Below, one piece after another: positions 19,430-31,418 of a stretch of 64,000 nucleotides of DNA (positions are counted from its first letter, which is position 1; every line of letters starts with the position of its first letter). This DNA is from Pteria penguin (lineage: Eukaryota > Mollusca > Bivalvia > Pterioida > Pteriidae). The notes below the pieces were generated by a model. It was given only the letters and a program-made list of their open reading frames with translations. It made no database searches and had not been told where the DNA came from. The stretch spans positions 9,218,869-9,282,868 of the forward strand of contig CM068589.1 in assembly GCA_035048485.1 (NCBI GenBank), given 5' to 3'. The position numbers and the translations under genes are program-made.

Positions 19430-20500
19430 GATGTTGCCAAGAAAATATGGTCACCACAACAACATTACCTATATATGAACATTTCAAAATGTTTGTTGAT
19501 TGCAAAAACATGACTTATGGTAACTGTTCATGTATTGAATTTTAAGGAAAAATTTGAAATTTGATTTTTGTATTGGTTGCTAAGGACTATCAGATGGCTG
19601 CTATGCACATATTTCGGGAATTATCATTTAGAGAAAGAAAATAATTTTACATAATTAGTTACTATTGATTTGAAACAATTAGAATGAAAATTATCAACAA
19701 ATCACAACTTATTATGGCTGTTGCAAGGTAAAGTGATCTGGTTGCCATGGAAACAAGATTTAAATGAAAAATATAGTTCTAAGACTTTTTTTTAGATATT
19801 ATTTTAAGGCATTAATCTTAGTGAATTATAATTTGAATAATCTAAAATAAATATCATATACAAAACACTTATTTCTATGATCGTTGCTAGGTAAAATGAC
19901 CATGTTGCTATGGAAACAAAAGCTAGAATAGAAAATATATTCCCTGAAATCCTTAAATATAAAGATGATTTATTATTACATCATTTCAAACACAAAAACT
20001 GTTCACTTTTCATGCATTGGTTTCTTTTCTTTGATTTTTTGTCACGAAAAAAGGTTAAACCATATGAAAAACAACCATTGTTTGTTGCCTGGCAACTTTT
20101 ATTATTATCAAAAACCCATGGATATTTTTATATCTTGATTAAGATATTATCTTGGACTAATGAATCTTGCATATCGATTTCTAGTTTACATCTGATATTT
20201 TTCTCTATTGGCTTTCAAAAAATATAGAAAATAGCACTTTTTGAATAATTTGAAAAAAACGGAAAATTACCAAATTTAGTTTTTTAAAAAATATATATAT
20301 AATTCAAAATTGTGAAAAATTCTTATATATCCTTAAAGAGTAAAGATGTGTTTGCTATATAACCAGGGAGCAAACTATTGCATCTACTTTTATTATAAAA
20401 TATTTAAACTTAAATACTTGTTTGTTTTTTACCGAATTATTGTAATTCAGCTAATGTTGCTAGGGAGAAATAAAAATGCTATTTCCATGGCAACGGTTTG
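19430..20500. repeat. Degenerate ~160-bp repeat array with RFX X-box-like palindromes
   Basis: The blocks at 19720 and 19883 align closely: GTTGCNAGGTAAA, then GTTGCCATGGAAAC or GTTGCTATGGAAAC. Further X-box-like palindromes occur at 20094 (GTTGCCTGGCAAC) and, inverted, at 20481. Spacing is about 160-200 bases. No coding function is supported. Confidence 0.5.
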
Positions 20501-21683
20501 ACACAAAGAAAAAACACTTCGGATTTCCAAGTTTCTATGCAAGATAAAAGTATGGTGTGAATTTCATCGAAATTGGACAACCTCACTATATCACCTTTTG
20601 TCTGATTCTTATATGGACATGTACTTAAGATTAAATTATCATACATGCTTTTAGCTTTATAGGCATGGTTTGTACAGAGAAAGTTTATCAAATGAATTTT
20701 AATCAATTATGCAAAGAAAGTATATTTTAATATCATCACCATGTATGTTATAAATTGTCAGCATGAATATGAAAGAGAGACAGAGGAAGAGGTGCATGTG
20801 TAGAATGTATATTTGAATAATTATATTGGAATGTGAATTCTTCAAATGTTACTTGTGCCGGGGAAACAACTGCTTACCAACCTGACTATCCGCATTTTTC
20901 AATGAGTATTTATAGTTTACTCGCGTGAAAACCTTGTGGTAATTACATAATCAGCCAGCGGTCAGTTCTCCAGCACCACTAGATCCGTGCTACATGTGAA
21001 CTATTACAAACTCAGTTGAAAAACCGCAGGCTTTAGATCCCCCTCTCTTATGTTCTAGACTTCACGCACATCCCAAACGAATATACACGGCATTGTGAGA
21101 CTACAAGTACTAACATGTCGATTTTCAGAAATGTTTGATTTATCTTATTTTACCAATGGCGTTATCGAGACGGTGAACGAGGGGATCAGACTTTGCTTTA
21201 ATTTTGTTTGTTTTGTTTTGTTTTTCAAGGTAGGAATGCTAGACTGACTGAATTAGAGGGTGGATGCTGAATTTATTCAACCATCGTTGATGTATAGGCG
21301 TTTTTGATGGGAAAGGGAGATTTACTGAAATTGGGATGTGGAAGGGGGCATTTTGCGCAGTTTAAGATTGTATTGTATTAATTGTAATGTTTATTAGCTT
21401 TTAGCCTTGCGACTCCCCAGCATGTTATCAAACATGATAACACCATAAAATATAACGCAAAATTCTGCAGTCCGTACATAATTATACCTGCATCATTATT
21501 CCAGCTATATGTTAATCATCTTTTTTTTTGCAATGTCCAAAATGGAAGGCACATGTATTGTGCATAAACAGATTTTGGATATCTGAACCCCCTGGATCGG
21601 CCACTGTAAAAGCCAGTTGTTAGGCTACTGATTGAGCGTAATAATCAATACATTGTTTCATTAGGCTTAACGGAGATTTAAAA
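20501..21683. other. Intergenic
   Basis: Nothing recognised apart from a GATCC-type repeat end near 21585-21610. Confidence 0.4.
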
Positions 21684-22941
21684 GGAAAAAGAGGAGTTAC
21701 CGGCTCACTTATGTGGCAGAAGTCACAATGGAGCTATACAATACATGAATATAAATAATATAATAGAACATTTAACACATTACAAAAATATTTGATTGTA
21801 GTGCAATTACGATACCGACTTAGGACGGTCATTTGATTTGACAAAAGCCAAACAAATGGTGTGGTTAACCGGTTTACGGGCCCACCTTCCATCTCATCGT
21901 AACAGCAGAACAAACAAAAGACGTACATTTAAAAATTTATAAATAATCCTCCATGTAAAGAACAAGGGTCAACAGGTATCGCATATTGAGAGGTCATAAA
22001 AATATAAACACGTAAGGTATTGTAAAACACATAATGGTATAAAAATATATGCGACATCAACATGATAAACCGTGCTCTGCCAGTCTGAAAGCGAGCTCAG
22101 ACCCTAGATCTGTAGGAGTCCCGACTAACACTCAGAGGGGACGAGGTTCAGGACCATGTCTCCTCTGAAAGAGGTTTGGACAAGGCCCGTCATATAGTCC
22201 CCACCGCCCTGTTAGTCAGCGTGCAACGTTCAAGTAAAAGTCTGCATAAGGCTGTAGAGGGGCCAAATACAAGACCTATAGTCTTTTTGATGATCTCAAT
22301 ATCATATTGTCTATTTAGGAGACGTTTGACTATTTTATTACATGATAAAATAACGTTATCGGAGCCTTTTACTTTCCTTAGTTTATATACGAGATCACCG
22401 TAAAAATTAGGATGGGAAATTCCATTGGATACATACTGTTGAAAAGAAATATTTCCAAATTTAGATAGAAGTTCTGAATAAGATCTGAAGAATTTGCCGA
22501 ATGTTTTTCTTAGCTTGTGATATCTGTAACCCTGAGTTAAAAGTTTAGTAGTAATTTGTAAATTTCGTTTATGAAAGTCCAAAACATCGGTGCAGCCTCT
22601 GACAAATCGAACTAATTGAGATATATAGATACCATATGATGGGAGTCGAGGGACATTGCCATCCAAGTAAGGGAAATTTACAATAGGAAATCCAAAATCC
22701 TCACGTTTATCATAAATATTAGTATATATTAGGTTGTTGATAATTTTGATGTTTAAATCTAAGAAAGGTGTAGATTTATCTCAAGTATTAGCTTTATTCA
22801 ATGTGAGCTCTGGTGGATATATTTCTGATATAAATTGTTCGAATTCAGGGTTGTCGATAACCAAAATGTCATCCAGATATCTGCAAGTATTATTAAATTT
22901 GTCAATGAGGTCAAAACGTTTTGATTTTTGAATAGAAACCA
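21684..22941 (-). mobile_element. RT element copy B, 5' truncated
   Basis: It is near-identical to the 3' 1.25 kb of copy A and shares the same 3' terminus. It stops within the RT palm at 22941. There the flanking host sequence begins AAAAAAGAGGAG, resembling the element's own 3' end, which suggests integration at microhomology or a head-to-tail arrangement. Confidence 0.75.
22190..22931 (-). pseudogene. RT fragment of copy B with one in-frame TGA
   Basis: On the minus strand it starts just before motif C (YLDD) and includes the thumb and C-terminal blocks (LPSYGIYISQLVRF, GYRYHKLRKTFGKFF, HPNFYGDLVYKLRK). The only stop in the frame is TGA at 22781-22783, at the same position as in copy A. 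Otherwise the frame is continuous to the terminal TGA. The fragment lacks fingers and motifs A and B, so it cannot be active. Confidence 0.75.
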
Positions 22942-22954
22942 AAAAAAGAGGAGG

Positions 22955-23530
22955 GAAAGGTATCTGGCTTAGTTACGTTATGATACCTTGAGACGCTCTC
23001 AGTGTTTTGTGTATAACTTTCTGTTATTGGAGATAATGGCCTATCTAAGACGTTGGAGGCGCTATTCAGCTCATCTGGATACACTTGCCCTATGTAGAAG
23101 TGATGACGAGGTGTAATCTGCAGAAGATGAGTCTTTCCCAAAACCCAGATTTATCAAGTTGTAAAAGGTAAAATGTGAAAACTTTAAACATTCAAAGATA
23201 CCAATGATGATTTCATCAAATACAATACATATTATTGTGATATTATTAGTCGATATTGTTTGCTTTATGATTTCCATTTGATAAGATGAGATTTCGCATA
23301 TATGACGGATAAAACATAGGGGTGTTTTATAGATAAAAATAAAAAAGAACGTCTGTGGTAAATGTTTGATTTATTAGTTATGCTTAAGGTTATATCAAAG
23401 TGTAAGAATTTCATCTTTTGATCTTTTAGATGATGTTCTGCAAGCTCATCCGAATTTATCTGAGGCAGATTTTTACAAAGAACTCAATAACTTTTTGAAA
23501 TAAGGTAGTGGAGGTAGAGGAAGACGAAGC
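22955..23530 (+). other. Possible remnants of a DNA-transposon gene
   Basis: Two short coding-looking pieces are visible: LRRWRRYSAHLDTLALCRSDDE near 23048 (basic then acidic) and, after a TTTTAG acceptor at about 23428, DDVLQAHPNLSEADFYKEL ending in a stop. Similar N-terminal basic and C-terminal helical pieces occur in proteins of some animal DNA transposons. No full gene can be built and I make no functional claim. Confidence 0.25.
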
Positions 23531-24143
23531 AGGCATCAGTAATAGTTTATAGATATAGAACTTAAAATGTTAAAACATGCTGTAGATTATTATATAATAC
23601 TGTATCATTTTAAACAAAATTAAATTGTATAAAGTGAAATATTATGTTTGTTGTGTTTGTTGGCTTTTTTTCAAACTATCTGTTTGGATGAAAGTAGATA
23701 AGGATATATGTCAGTTTGAGGGCAAATGAATGTCCAATGCCACACTGGTTCTGGCTTTTCAGCTATTACATATTTTGGAAATATTCACCAGACAGCCACT
23801 AACAGTAGGTTTGCTCCATTACTTAAAATTGACAGCATGTTGTTTGTGGTCGGTGATACTTTCACTTTCTCTTCCACAGAGGGCCAATGGAGTTTTAAAA
23901 ATTCATGGATCGATATGTTTTCAGCCATTCGTATGTTCAGTCCACAGGTGCCCGTAGACAAGCGAATATTCAGTTTGTTGACAGACAAGTATTCATGCAG
24001 TTTGTCAGTTGTTTCTTTCAGATTCTGGAGGAAAGGCTGAATACTTGCTTGTAAACAGATCATTGCTTGTCTACGGACGCCTGTGGCTCAATCATGCAAA
24101 AGGAATAGAGCAACTAATATTCAACCATAAACAAGACTGAGAC
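23531..24143. other. Intergenic
   Basis: Overlapping ORFs exist on both strands near 23726-24063, but none has a recognisable motif. Confidence 0.35.
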
Positions 24144-24350
24144 TTCAACGTTGACACAACTTTCAGTTTAAACCTTATTTCAACGTTGAAACAACGTTGA
24201 GACTTCCACATTGAAACAACGTTGAGACTTCCACGTTGAAACAACGTTGAGACTTCCACGTTGCACCAATCTTGAAACATCAACGTTGAAACAACGTTGA
24301 GACTTCAACGTTGACACAACTTTCATTTTAAACCATATTTCAACGTAAGC
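24144..24350. repeat. AACGTT-rich array, right
   Basis: A core unit of about 25 bases (ACAACGTTGAGACTTCCACG) is repeated, inside an outer duplication of about 160 bases. It mirrors the array at 14768. Confidence 0.7.
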
Positions 24351-25907
24351 ATCGATAGCTGGAACAACTCATTAACTCTATAGAATACTTTAAGTATCAT
24401 ATCCTTAAAAAGTAAGAAAATATAAGTGTGGTAAATATAATAAAGTTTCCAGTTAGGGAATGAAAATTGGATTTTAAAAAATACAAAAGTAAATAAATAC
24501 CGTTCAGATTATTAATGTCTGTAGTTGATTATAATTTTCACCAGAAATCTTGATACCTGTTAAGTAAACTTTATCATATGCGATTTTCAATACTTGCGAT
24601 ATATGTAGCTATCACAAAGTATGCAATACTACTATTTATCTTGCAAGCATTGAAATAAAATTACCTATTATGACAAAAATGTTTAAAGTTTGATTTTTTC
24701 CAAGAAACAATTGTATTTATATTTCTTTTCTTAAAGCTGAATATTTGCATCACTACTAGCTTCTGTGAATATCCATTACTCTATGAGAATTTTATCCCAA
24801 TCGAGCCTTCAATTTGCATTAGAAAATAGCAAATATTTGACAAAATCATGACATTTGATGTTGTACGGTTCAGAAGTTTTCGGTTCGTTTCGGTTGTTAA
24901 AGTTCGGTTTTGGGGGGGGTTTTTTCGGTTCGATTATAAGTTGACGAGGATATAAAAACAACATATTTGTTTCATGCATAGATCTGGTTCTGTAACCAAT
25001 GTCGTTTTTACTCGGTATTTTATGCTTACCGTACATGTACCGTGGAAGTTGGAAAATCCTCGTTGCCTCGGTGGGCAGTCCACGTCTGTCCTCCGTGGAC
25101 ACCACGGGAGGCCAGTTTTCTGTCCACGTTAATGTTAATAATACAATTTGCCATCTACCTGTACTTGTCCTCTTGAGGTCAAAGCGGACATGGTTTTCAC
25201 ACCTTTTACCTGTGCGTGGCCTCTGGTGGACAAAACGGACGAGTTTTTCACACCTTTTAATTAAAATTGTCCCACAGTGGACGTAAGGGACATTAAATAG
25301 ATGGGCCTGTATTTTACAAACCGTCAGACGTAACGTGTTGTCATCTTGTCTTTAAAAATACGATCGTGAAACTCCCAGATTATTTTTATATATTTTTTTT
25401 GCTTCCGCTAAACCTCCTGAAAGACAGACGCAAATATTAATTACGGTCCCGATAACCTATCACCCGGCTGTTAATAGAGCGTAGTTTTGAAAAACGAGTG
25501 AATACAACAATATTGCCGTGGAAATGGTGTCAGTTATTTTAAGATTTATTATTATTCTTATTTTTTTTTTTTTATTTTCTTGTGACCATGTGCCCGAATA
25601 TCTTTCTTGTCGGTATTGTGTCATGTTAATCAAAGAACATTAAAGATAGTTTCCCTTGTTCACAGCAGGTATCGGACATTTACGATTAACTTCTTTACCA
25701 AAATACTTGCTGTAAGTTCGGCTATCACATTTCAATGGACAGTCATTAATCAGTCGTCGTTTATTGCCGTTTGGGTGCAATTAATTCATAACTAGGTAGG
25801 TCATTCAAGTGATGGAATGTAGGAGTACAGCAGTGCCTGTTTACATGGGAATTTTTACATCGTTTAAGAAAATCCAGGGTCCGGCGCCATAAACTTCAGT
25901 CATAATT

Positions 25908-25910
<3 letters not shown>
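24351..25910. other. Intergenic with minor repeats
   Basis: A TTCGGTT-rich stretch lies at 24878-24935. A GTGGACAAA-type direct repeat (about 60 bases, two copies) lies at 25165-25260. No gene is seen. Confidence 0.4.

Positions 25911-25948
<38 letters not shown>
25911..25948. repeat. Poly-T tract
   Basis: 38 uninterrupted T. Confidence 0.95.
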
Positions 25949-25949
<1 letters not shown>

Positions 25950-26047
25950 AGCAATGAATTTTTAACTGGGATTTGGATTTTTTTTTTAGTTTTATTCTAT
26001 CCATAAATAGAATAAGCCCATTCTGTATGACAATTTATTTGAATGTT

Positions 26048-26096
26048 TGATAATCAAGGACTTATAAACAAATTGTTTATAAGTCTTTGTGATAAT
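26048..26096. mobile_element. 35-bp palindromic insert with 7-bp flanking repeat, copy 2
   Basis: The 35-bp unit (26055-26089) has 17-base arms beginning CAAGGACTTATAAACAA that pair at 16 of 17 positions around a single central A. It is flanked by TGATAAT on both sides. Length and flank size match copy 1 exactly, but the target sequence differs. Confidence 0.7.
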
Positions 26097-26680
26097 GGAA
26101 TAAATTAAACTGAAATAGTTAAAATGATTTTCTCAGTTTATGGCGCCAGACTCGGGTGTTTTGCTAATAATCAGAAAACACGATGTTTTTAAATCACCCT
26201 TACTTGAAAGCATCCATGGTGTTCATGTGTGAACCAACTTTTTTAATTTGAGCCACAGAGGTGTGAAAATCCCTAGTGTGAAGACTGTCATACATGTACA
26301 TACCAATGCAGATACATGTATTCTATCGTTATATGTGGATGTGTATTAATAAATTGTGTACTAGCATTACTATTTTATATTTGAAAAGTATTTATTATCA
26401 GATTTCTTGTGATTTATTATTCCCCCTCAACAGCAAAATCTGTAACAACTATATCTCCGGCAAAGAGAGAAAAACCAAAAACTGAATACCCCCCCTCCTT
26501 TCATTTGTACTTGTTGATAATGACGAATTGTACGATGTTTCAGTCAAATATCTTATTCGTCAATACAATGGGTGATTTCCCTATTGCAAGTCTAAGCATT
26601 GTGCTGTAAGCCTACAGGGCAATAAATTTAAGTGAAAGATCGACGCCACCTAACGACCGAGTTAAGATAACGACACCTCA
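26097..26680. other. Intergenic
   Basis: Nothing recognised. Confidence 0.4.
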
Positions 26681-26691
26681 CCCCCCCCCCC

Positions 26692-26752
<61 letters not shown>
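26681..26752. repeat. C tract and CT microsatellite
   Basis: 13 C followed by about 28 CT units. Confidence 0.95.
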
Positions 26753-26753
<1 letters not shown>

Positions 26754-26877
26754 GTGCACGAGATATCGTTTGCGAACGTATTTTAAACTTTTTCAATTCA
26801 ACCAAAATATATATTTGTATGTATTAATGGAAAACATGTAAGATTCACTGTTCAGTCGGGTTATCATCTTTTATATA

Positions 26878-27330
26878 CAATTGCATGATCGTATCCGTGA
26901 AATACAAAAATAGATACGATCGTATTGGGAAAGAATATGTAACGAGACAAGACAGTATAAGAAAGGGGGAGGGGGGCTTTTCCTCTCTGTTTAGGTCAAA
27001 CGGCACAAATTCCAGGTAACCTTATGACTGGAGCACGCGTATTGTGTGAAGTCTATTGTTTTACTTCACCCTGGTAGCGAATAAGGGTGTGATTTATGAC
27101 ACTGATTAATACACTCAATTAGACGGTCGTATCCGATAAAATCATAAGATACATACGGCCCTATATCTGGCAGGAGTATGTAAGAAGATAAGAAAATGAA
27201 AGAGTGGGGTGGGGTGGGGGGGGGTTCTGAAAGATACTTTTCTTTACTGTTTAGGTAAGACAACGACCGACACTTTAGTTTCCTTTGCGACTCCAGTGCG
27301 CATGCTTTGTCTTTTGTTCTGAGATTATAA
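26878..27330. repeat. Diverged tandem duplication, unit ~240 bp
   Basis: Two units share the order CAATT, GTCGTATCCG or ATCGTATCCG, a purine-rich G tract, CTGTTTAGGT, and ACTGGAG or ACTCCAG near CGC. They are strongly diverged. Noncoding. Confidence 0.45.
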
Positions 27331-27651
27331 ATATTTTTCCAAAGTTTGCCTGCACTTCACCAGGAACAAAAAAGAATACATAAAAAAGAAGAAAACAGAC
27401 CAAAGAAAATAATAATAAATGAAATAAAATGAAGATCAATATCCATATGTATAAATATCTACCAGAATTAATCAATCGTGTATTTCGTCGTAATCTCATG
27501 TAATATTTCAAAATCTGAATATGTTTATCACAGTAATCAATAATGAATATCATATCACATGTAATATGAATTTATTTGATTTTAATGTCGGCTTTACTGT
27601 ACTGAACCCACAAGTAGTAATTGCACTCTTAAATTCGGATCGTTACATTCT
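27331..27651. other. Intergenic
   Basis: AT-rich, nothing recognised. Confidence 0.4.
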
Positions 27652-27673
27652 TTAAGGAATCCGAACCCCAATT
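27652..27673. repeat. Left inverted repeat of the Mutator-like element
   Basis: It matches the reverse complement of 37500-37521 at 21 of 22 positions. Confidence 0.55.
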
Positions 27674-28084
27674 GCCGATTCTATAAATAATTCCGTAATG
27701 TGCCGATTAGTACCGAGGTCGGCCGATGGTTTAGCAAAATGAAATAGGATAAAATACCAATTTCACTGAATACGTAAATTTGAAAAAGTTTTGTTCGCCA
27801 TTCAATAGCATTTGAAAGCGGTAGACTGGATTTTTAAACGTCTAATTGGAAAAGAAGAAAAAAAAAAAACATTGCGTATCTTTCGTGTTTACATTAGTGA
27901 TCCAATATGGCGGCCGCGGAGTCGATCGTCTGCCGTGATTCACATGGTAGATTTAAAAGAAAACCCATCGACTCATCATCGTTTACATCTTAACACGGTA
28001 ATTTCCAACACATTGAGATCGAACACAATTATTTAGGAGGTCACTTTTGTAATAGTAAAAATGGATGCGGCGTTTGTTGTCCAG

Positions 28085-28399
28085 GGATCGAAAAACTGCA
28101 GGCCAGTTCAAGGATAAACACCAGTGTCTTGGAAGGATCAGAGTGGTATTCTGGAAGAAGGCTGGTTGAGTGGCAGGTTCTATTCAACAACTTATCTTGT
28201 TGTATCAGTTGCAACTTTGGTCCATTGTATCTTTCACGGCAGACGGTGAAAGGAGAAATGAAATGTGGGCTTGGTGGATACTTGTATGTGATGTGTACTT
28301 CTTGCTCATATATAAACAGAATTGCATATGGGTCCACTCACAGACTGGAGAAAACTAAAGGGATGCCAAGCTTCTGTGTCAATACAAAATTAGGTGCAG
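28085..28399 (+). CDS. MULE gene, N-terminal zinc-binding exon
   Basis: The exon encodes WYSGRRLVEWQVL, then CCISCNFGPL and YVMCTSCSYINR, a four-cysteine module that precedes many animal Mutator transposases. It ends phase 1 at a consensus donor (GCAG followed by GTAAGT). The acceptor CCAG at 28084 would join it in frame to an upstream exon. Confidence 0.65.
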
Positions 28400-28929
28400 G
28401 TAAGTTATTTATTTATTGATGTTAATTCATTAACTTTTTATTATCTTCATGGACTTTTTTCAATCAATATTGAATAATATTGGTATTATTACTATTTTAC
28501 TTTTTTAGTATTTAGAATAGAACTTATACGTCCCTGGATTACCAAGTTTGTGACATACCGCTTTGTAATTGTACAATAAAAGTCACTGTGAACCCATGTC
28601 AAATACCTATTATGTAACACTAACAGACCCAGGACTTGTAAATTACACCCAGAACCTTTATTCCACTTTATGAGAGTGTATGCTTTAGACTTAGTGTGAC
28701 ATGCACATAAAGTGGCCAGCTAGCTCAATATTGAGAGTGTCTGTCTAAATAGTGCAAGGTTCTGGTTTCATTTCCTAAATCTGGTCACATCTATTTCTTC
28801 TGCCTGTACGTTAAATAATTACACTTGAAATTTTGATATTAATTAAGGTTGATACCAGAATCCTTACTGCATATACATGTACATGTTAAATTAAAGCATC
28901 AAAATTCCAAAATATTGTTTGTATTTCAG

Positions 28930-29111
28930 CAATGATAGATGCTTTGGGAGGGCCTCAAAGAGTTAATAATGTGCTAACAACCCTGAATTTACCACCCATA
29001 TCCCACAAAAATTTGAAAAAAGATGGAAAGAAGAGCAGGAGAAATGATAGAAGAGTATGCACATTGGAGCATGGAGCAAAGAAGTAAAGAGGCCTATGAA
29101 GCAGAACTAAG
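28930..29111 (+). CDS. MULE gene, second exon with a frameshift
   Basis: It starts after TTTCAG and encodes MIDALGGPQRVNNVLTTLN and LPPISHKNLKK, the helical region before the DDE core. A run of six A after KNLK puts the rest of the exon one base out of frame. The expected continuation (ERRAGEMIEEYAHWS) is in the other frame. The cause could be a real mutation or a homopolymer error in the assembly. Confidence 0.65.
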
Positions 29112-29249
29112 GTACATATTGTTGCACACTTGATCATGGTCTTTATATAGAGCCTGTTTTTATGTTTTTGATGGTATGTATGTAAAAATTTCCAATGTTG
29201 CATGTGTGTTTCAGCATAGTAATCTTCATACAAACCATCTTTCTGTAAA

Positions 29250-29290
29250 CAAGAGACCCAAGTGGGCCTATATCGCTCACTTGAGTACCT
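29250..29290 (-). mobile_element. Helitron-like end in intron 2 (minus strand)
   Basis: On the minus strand it reads CAAGTGAGCGATATA, then GGCCCACTTGGGTC, then TCTTGTTT. It is the same family as 19325, with one stem position changed. Confidence 0.45.
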
Positions 29291-29487
29291 TGACCTTTGA
29301 GAAAATATTAGAAGGATGTAACAATCTACACTTTCAATAAATTATTGATACATTCGTCCAACTGAAAGATGGTACCCCCCTTTTTATTAAAAAAAAATCA
29401 ATAATGTCTAAAAGTTGAGATTGTCGAGAAAATGATATTATTTGACTGTAATGGTTCAAATGGAAAAATAAAAAAAAATTTTTTTTT

Positions 29488-29545
29488 AATTTTTGCCCCG
29501 GGCGGGGATTGAACCCACAACCCTCAGATTCCTATAAACATTTGC
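29488..29545 (-). repeat. tRNA-derived SINE fragment
   Basis: On the minus strand it carries a B box (GGGTTCAATCCC) followed by GCCCGGGGC. The A box is not clear. Located in intron 2 of the Mutator-like gene. Confidence 0.5.
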
Positions 29546-31418
29546 TTACAATATCACAATCTTAAAATTTTCATAAAAAATTCTAGACCTCTAATTGAAA
29601 AATTGCTTTCACTGTAGTCTGTAGTATTCTTTTTTTGTCTTTTGCTGGAATTATAATATGAAGAGCAAAAAAGAGTTAATTAAGTCCCTTGTTTTTGTAT
29701 TGAAAATGCCAAGTCAAAAAAGATGTTGAAAAACGTCAAAATTTTTATTTCTAAATGAAACCAAAAATAGCAACACTTCTTCACACATCTCTCTAAATCG
29801 TTCCTTTGTATTCGGTTTGTCTCTGTATGTACCTTTTAATTTATGCATTGTGTTTTGTTTACAGAGATACTGGAAATAAAAATCAAGCTAGATCTTTAAA
29901 CAGTGAATCAGATCATGACAAAGAACAGAATTGGTAAGTTTTGATATTTGACGTACATCTGACATCAGTGTTTTTTTGTTTTTTTGCATAAACAATTTAT
30001 TGACAAATGATTTTTAAGAAAATAGACTGATATTATCCATATATCTGTCCGTCTGTTGTTCACAATCTTGTCGGGGCCAAAACTGCTTAACCCTGTCAGA
30101 TCTGGATAATAATTCACACAATTTTCATTTTCTGTATATAATTAAATTCTTTTTAGACCCCTGGTCCATAAACCAAGGGAGCATACATGTATATCATTTG
30201 GGCCGTCTGCTTGTCCGTCTGTCTGGCTGTCTGTCATACCATCCTGCTTTTCACAAAATACAATAAATTCAACATCATTCTCAATAGCCTTGTGACTTTG
30301 ACCTTCACTTTAAAATTTGACTGTGACGTTTGAGCTACATTTAAAACTGTTAATATTGCTTATAATTTATGAATCATAAGAGGTAGGCTTCCAAATATCA
30401 CATGTGTATTCCCATGAGGTGGAGTGAAATGAAGGTACAGAACATTGTAAACTTTGCCTTATTTGGACTTTGTTACAGCCGGGACATTCATGTTTCACAA
30501 ACACATCTTGTTTTTAACTAAATTGCATATTAATCAATATTATCTTAATTTCATATAGCCAAGAAGACATATCAGTACTTGAGACTGCTGCTGCTGCTGC
30601 TACTGTTGAAGAAAATGTTGACAGGTAAGGTTAAGATAACTTTTTGTTTTATGTCAACTTTTATTTTCTTCATAAAAAAAATTCTGAATAGAGTAACGAA
30701 AATAATAACAAAACTTCCCATTTGCTTCCATAAACAAATATTGACTTTTTATGACAAAAAAACATCTTTAATTTATTAACTATTTCATTATTTAATAATA
30801 TCACATATGACTATTTTGTTTTTAAAACAATGTATAGTTATATTAATTAAAGGTTCAGTATAAATGTAATACATTTTAACATTGTTTTATACGTAGGTCT
30901 AAACCAAAGAATAAAGAACATAATATTTTTGGCATGACAGTCTGTGCTGACCATGGATGGCAGAAACGTGGTTTTGATAGCCTTACAGGTAATTTTATGA
31001 GGCTAAATGTATCATAATTTTAGTTGAAATGCAAATCAAATAAATTTATGTACCGATGGGCAGCAGCCAGTGTCAACTCCGATTTTTAACTTCCAAATCT
31101 TTCTATTTATAGTTATGAAACTTCACACCCATACTCACTATGGCTGAGGATGTGCCATACTGATTTCTGAGTGAAAACATCAAAGGTCAAGGTCATAGAG
31201 CTTTGATAAGTGTAAATAGCTTTCCGGACTATAACTATATCTACATTTTACCTATTACTGTTACTATGAAACTTCAAACACAATCCTTCCATTCAACCAA
31301 TGATGTGCCCTTCTGATTTTTGAGTCGAAAGTCAAGATATTTTTTATCTTTCCTTCAGTTTATTCATATATTTGTGATAGGCGACATTTAGAGATTATTC
31401 TAATAAACATTTATTCAG

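Noticed and set aside
19910..20227. 105-codon ORF
   Set aside because: It lies within the X-box-like repeat array and has no domain.
21734..22186. SECIS element in the tail of RT copy B
   Set aside because: I looked by eye for ATGA, apical AA and a distal GA pair in a suitable stem and found no convincing fit. A dedicated search is needed.
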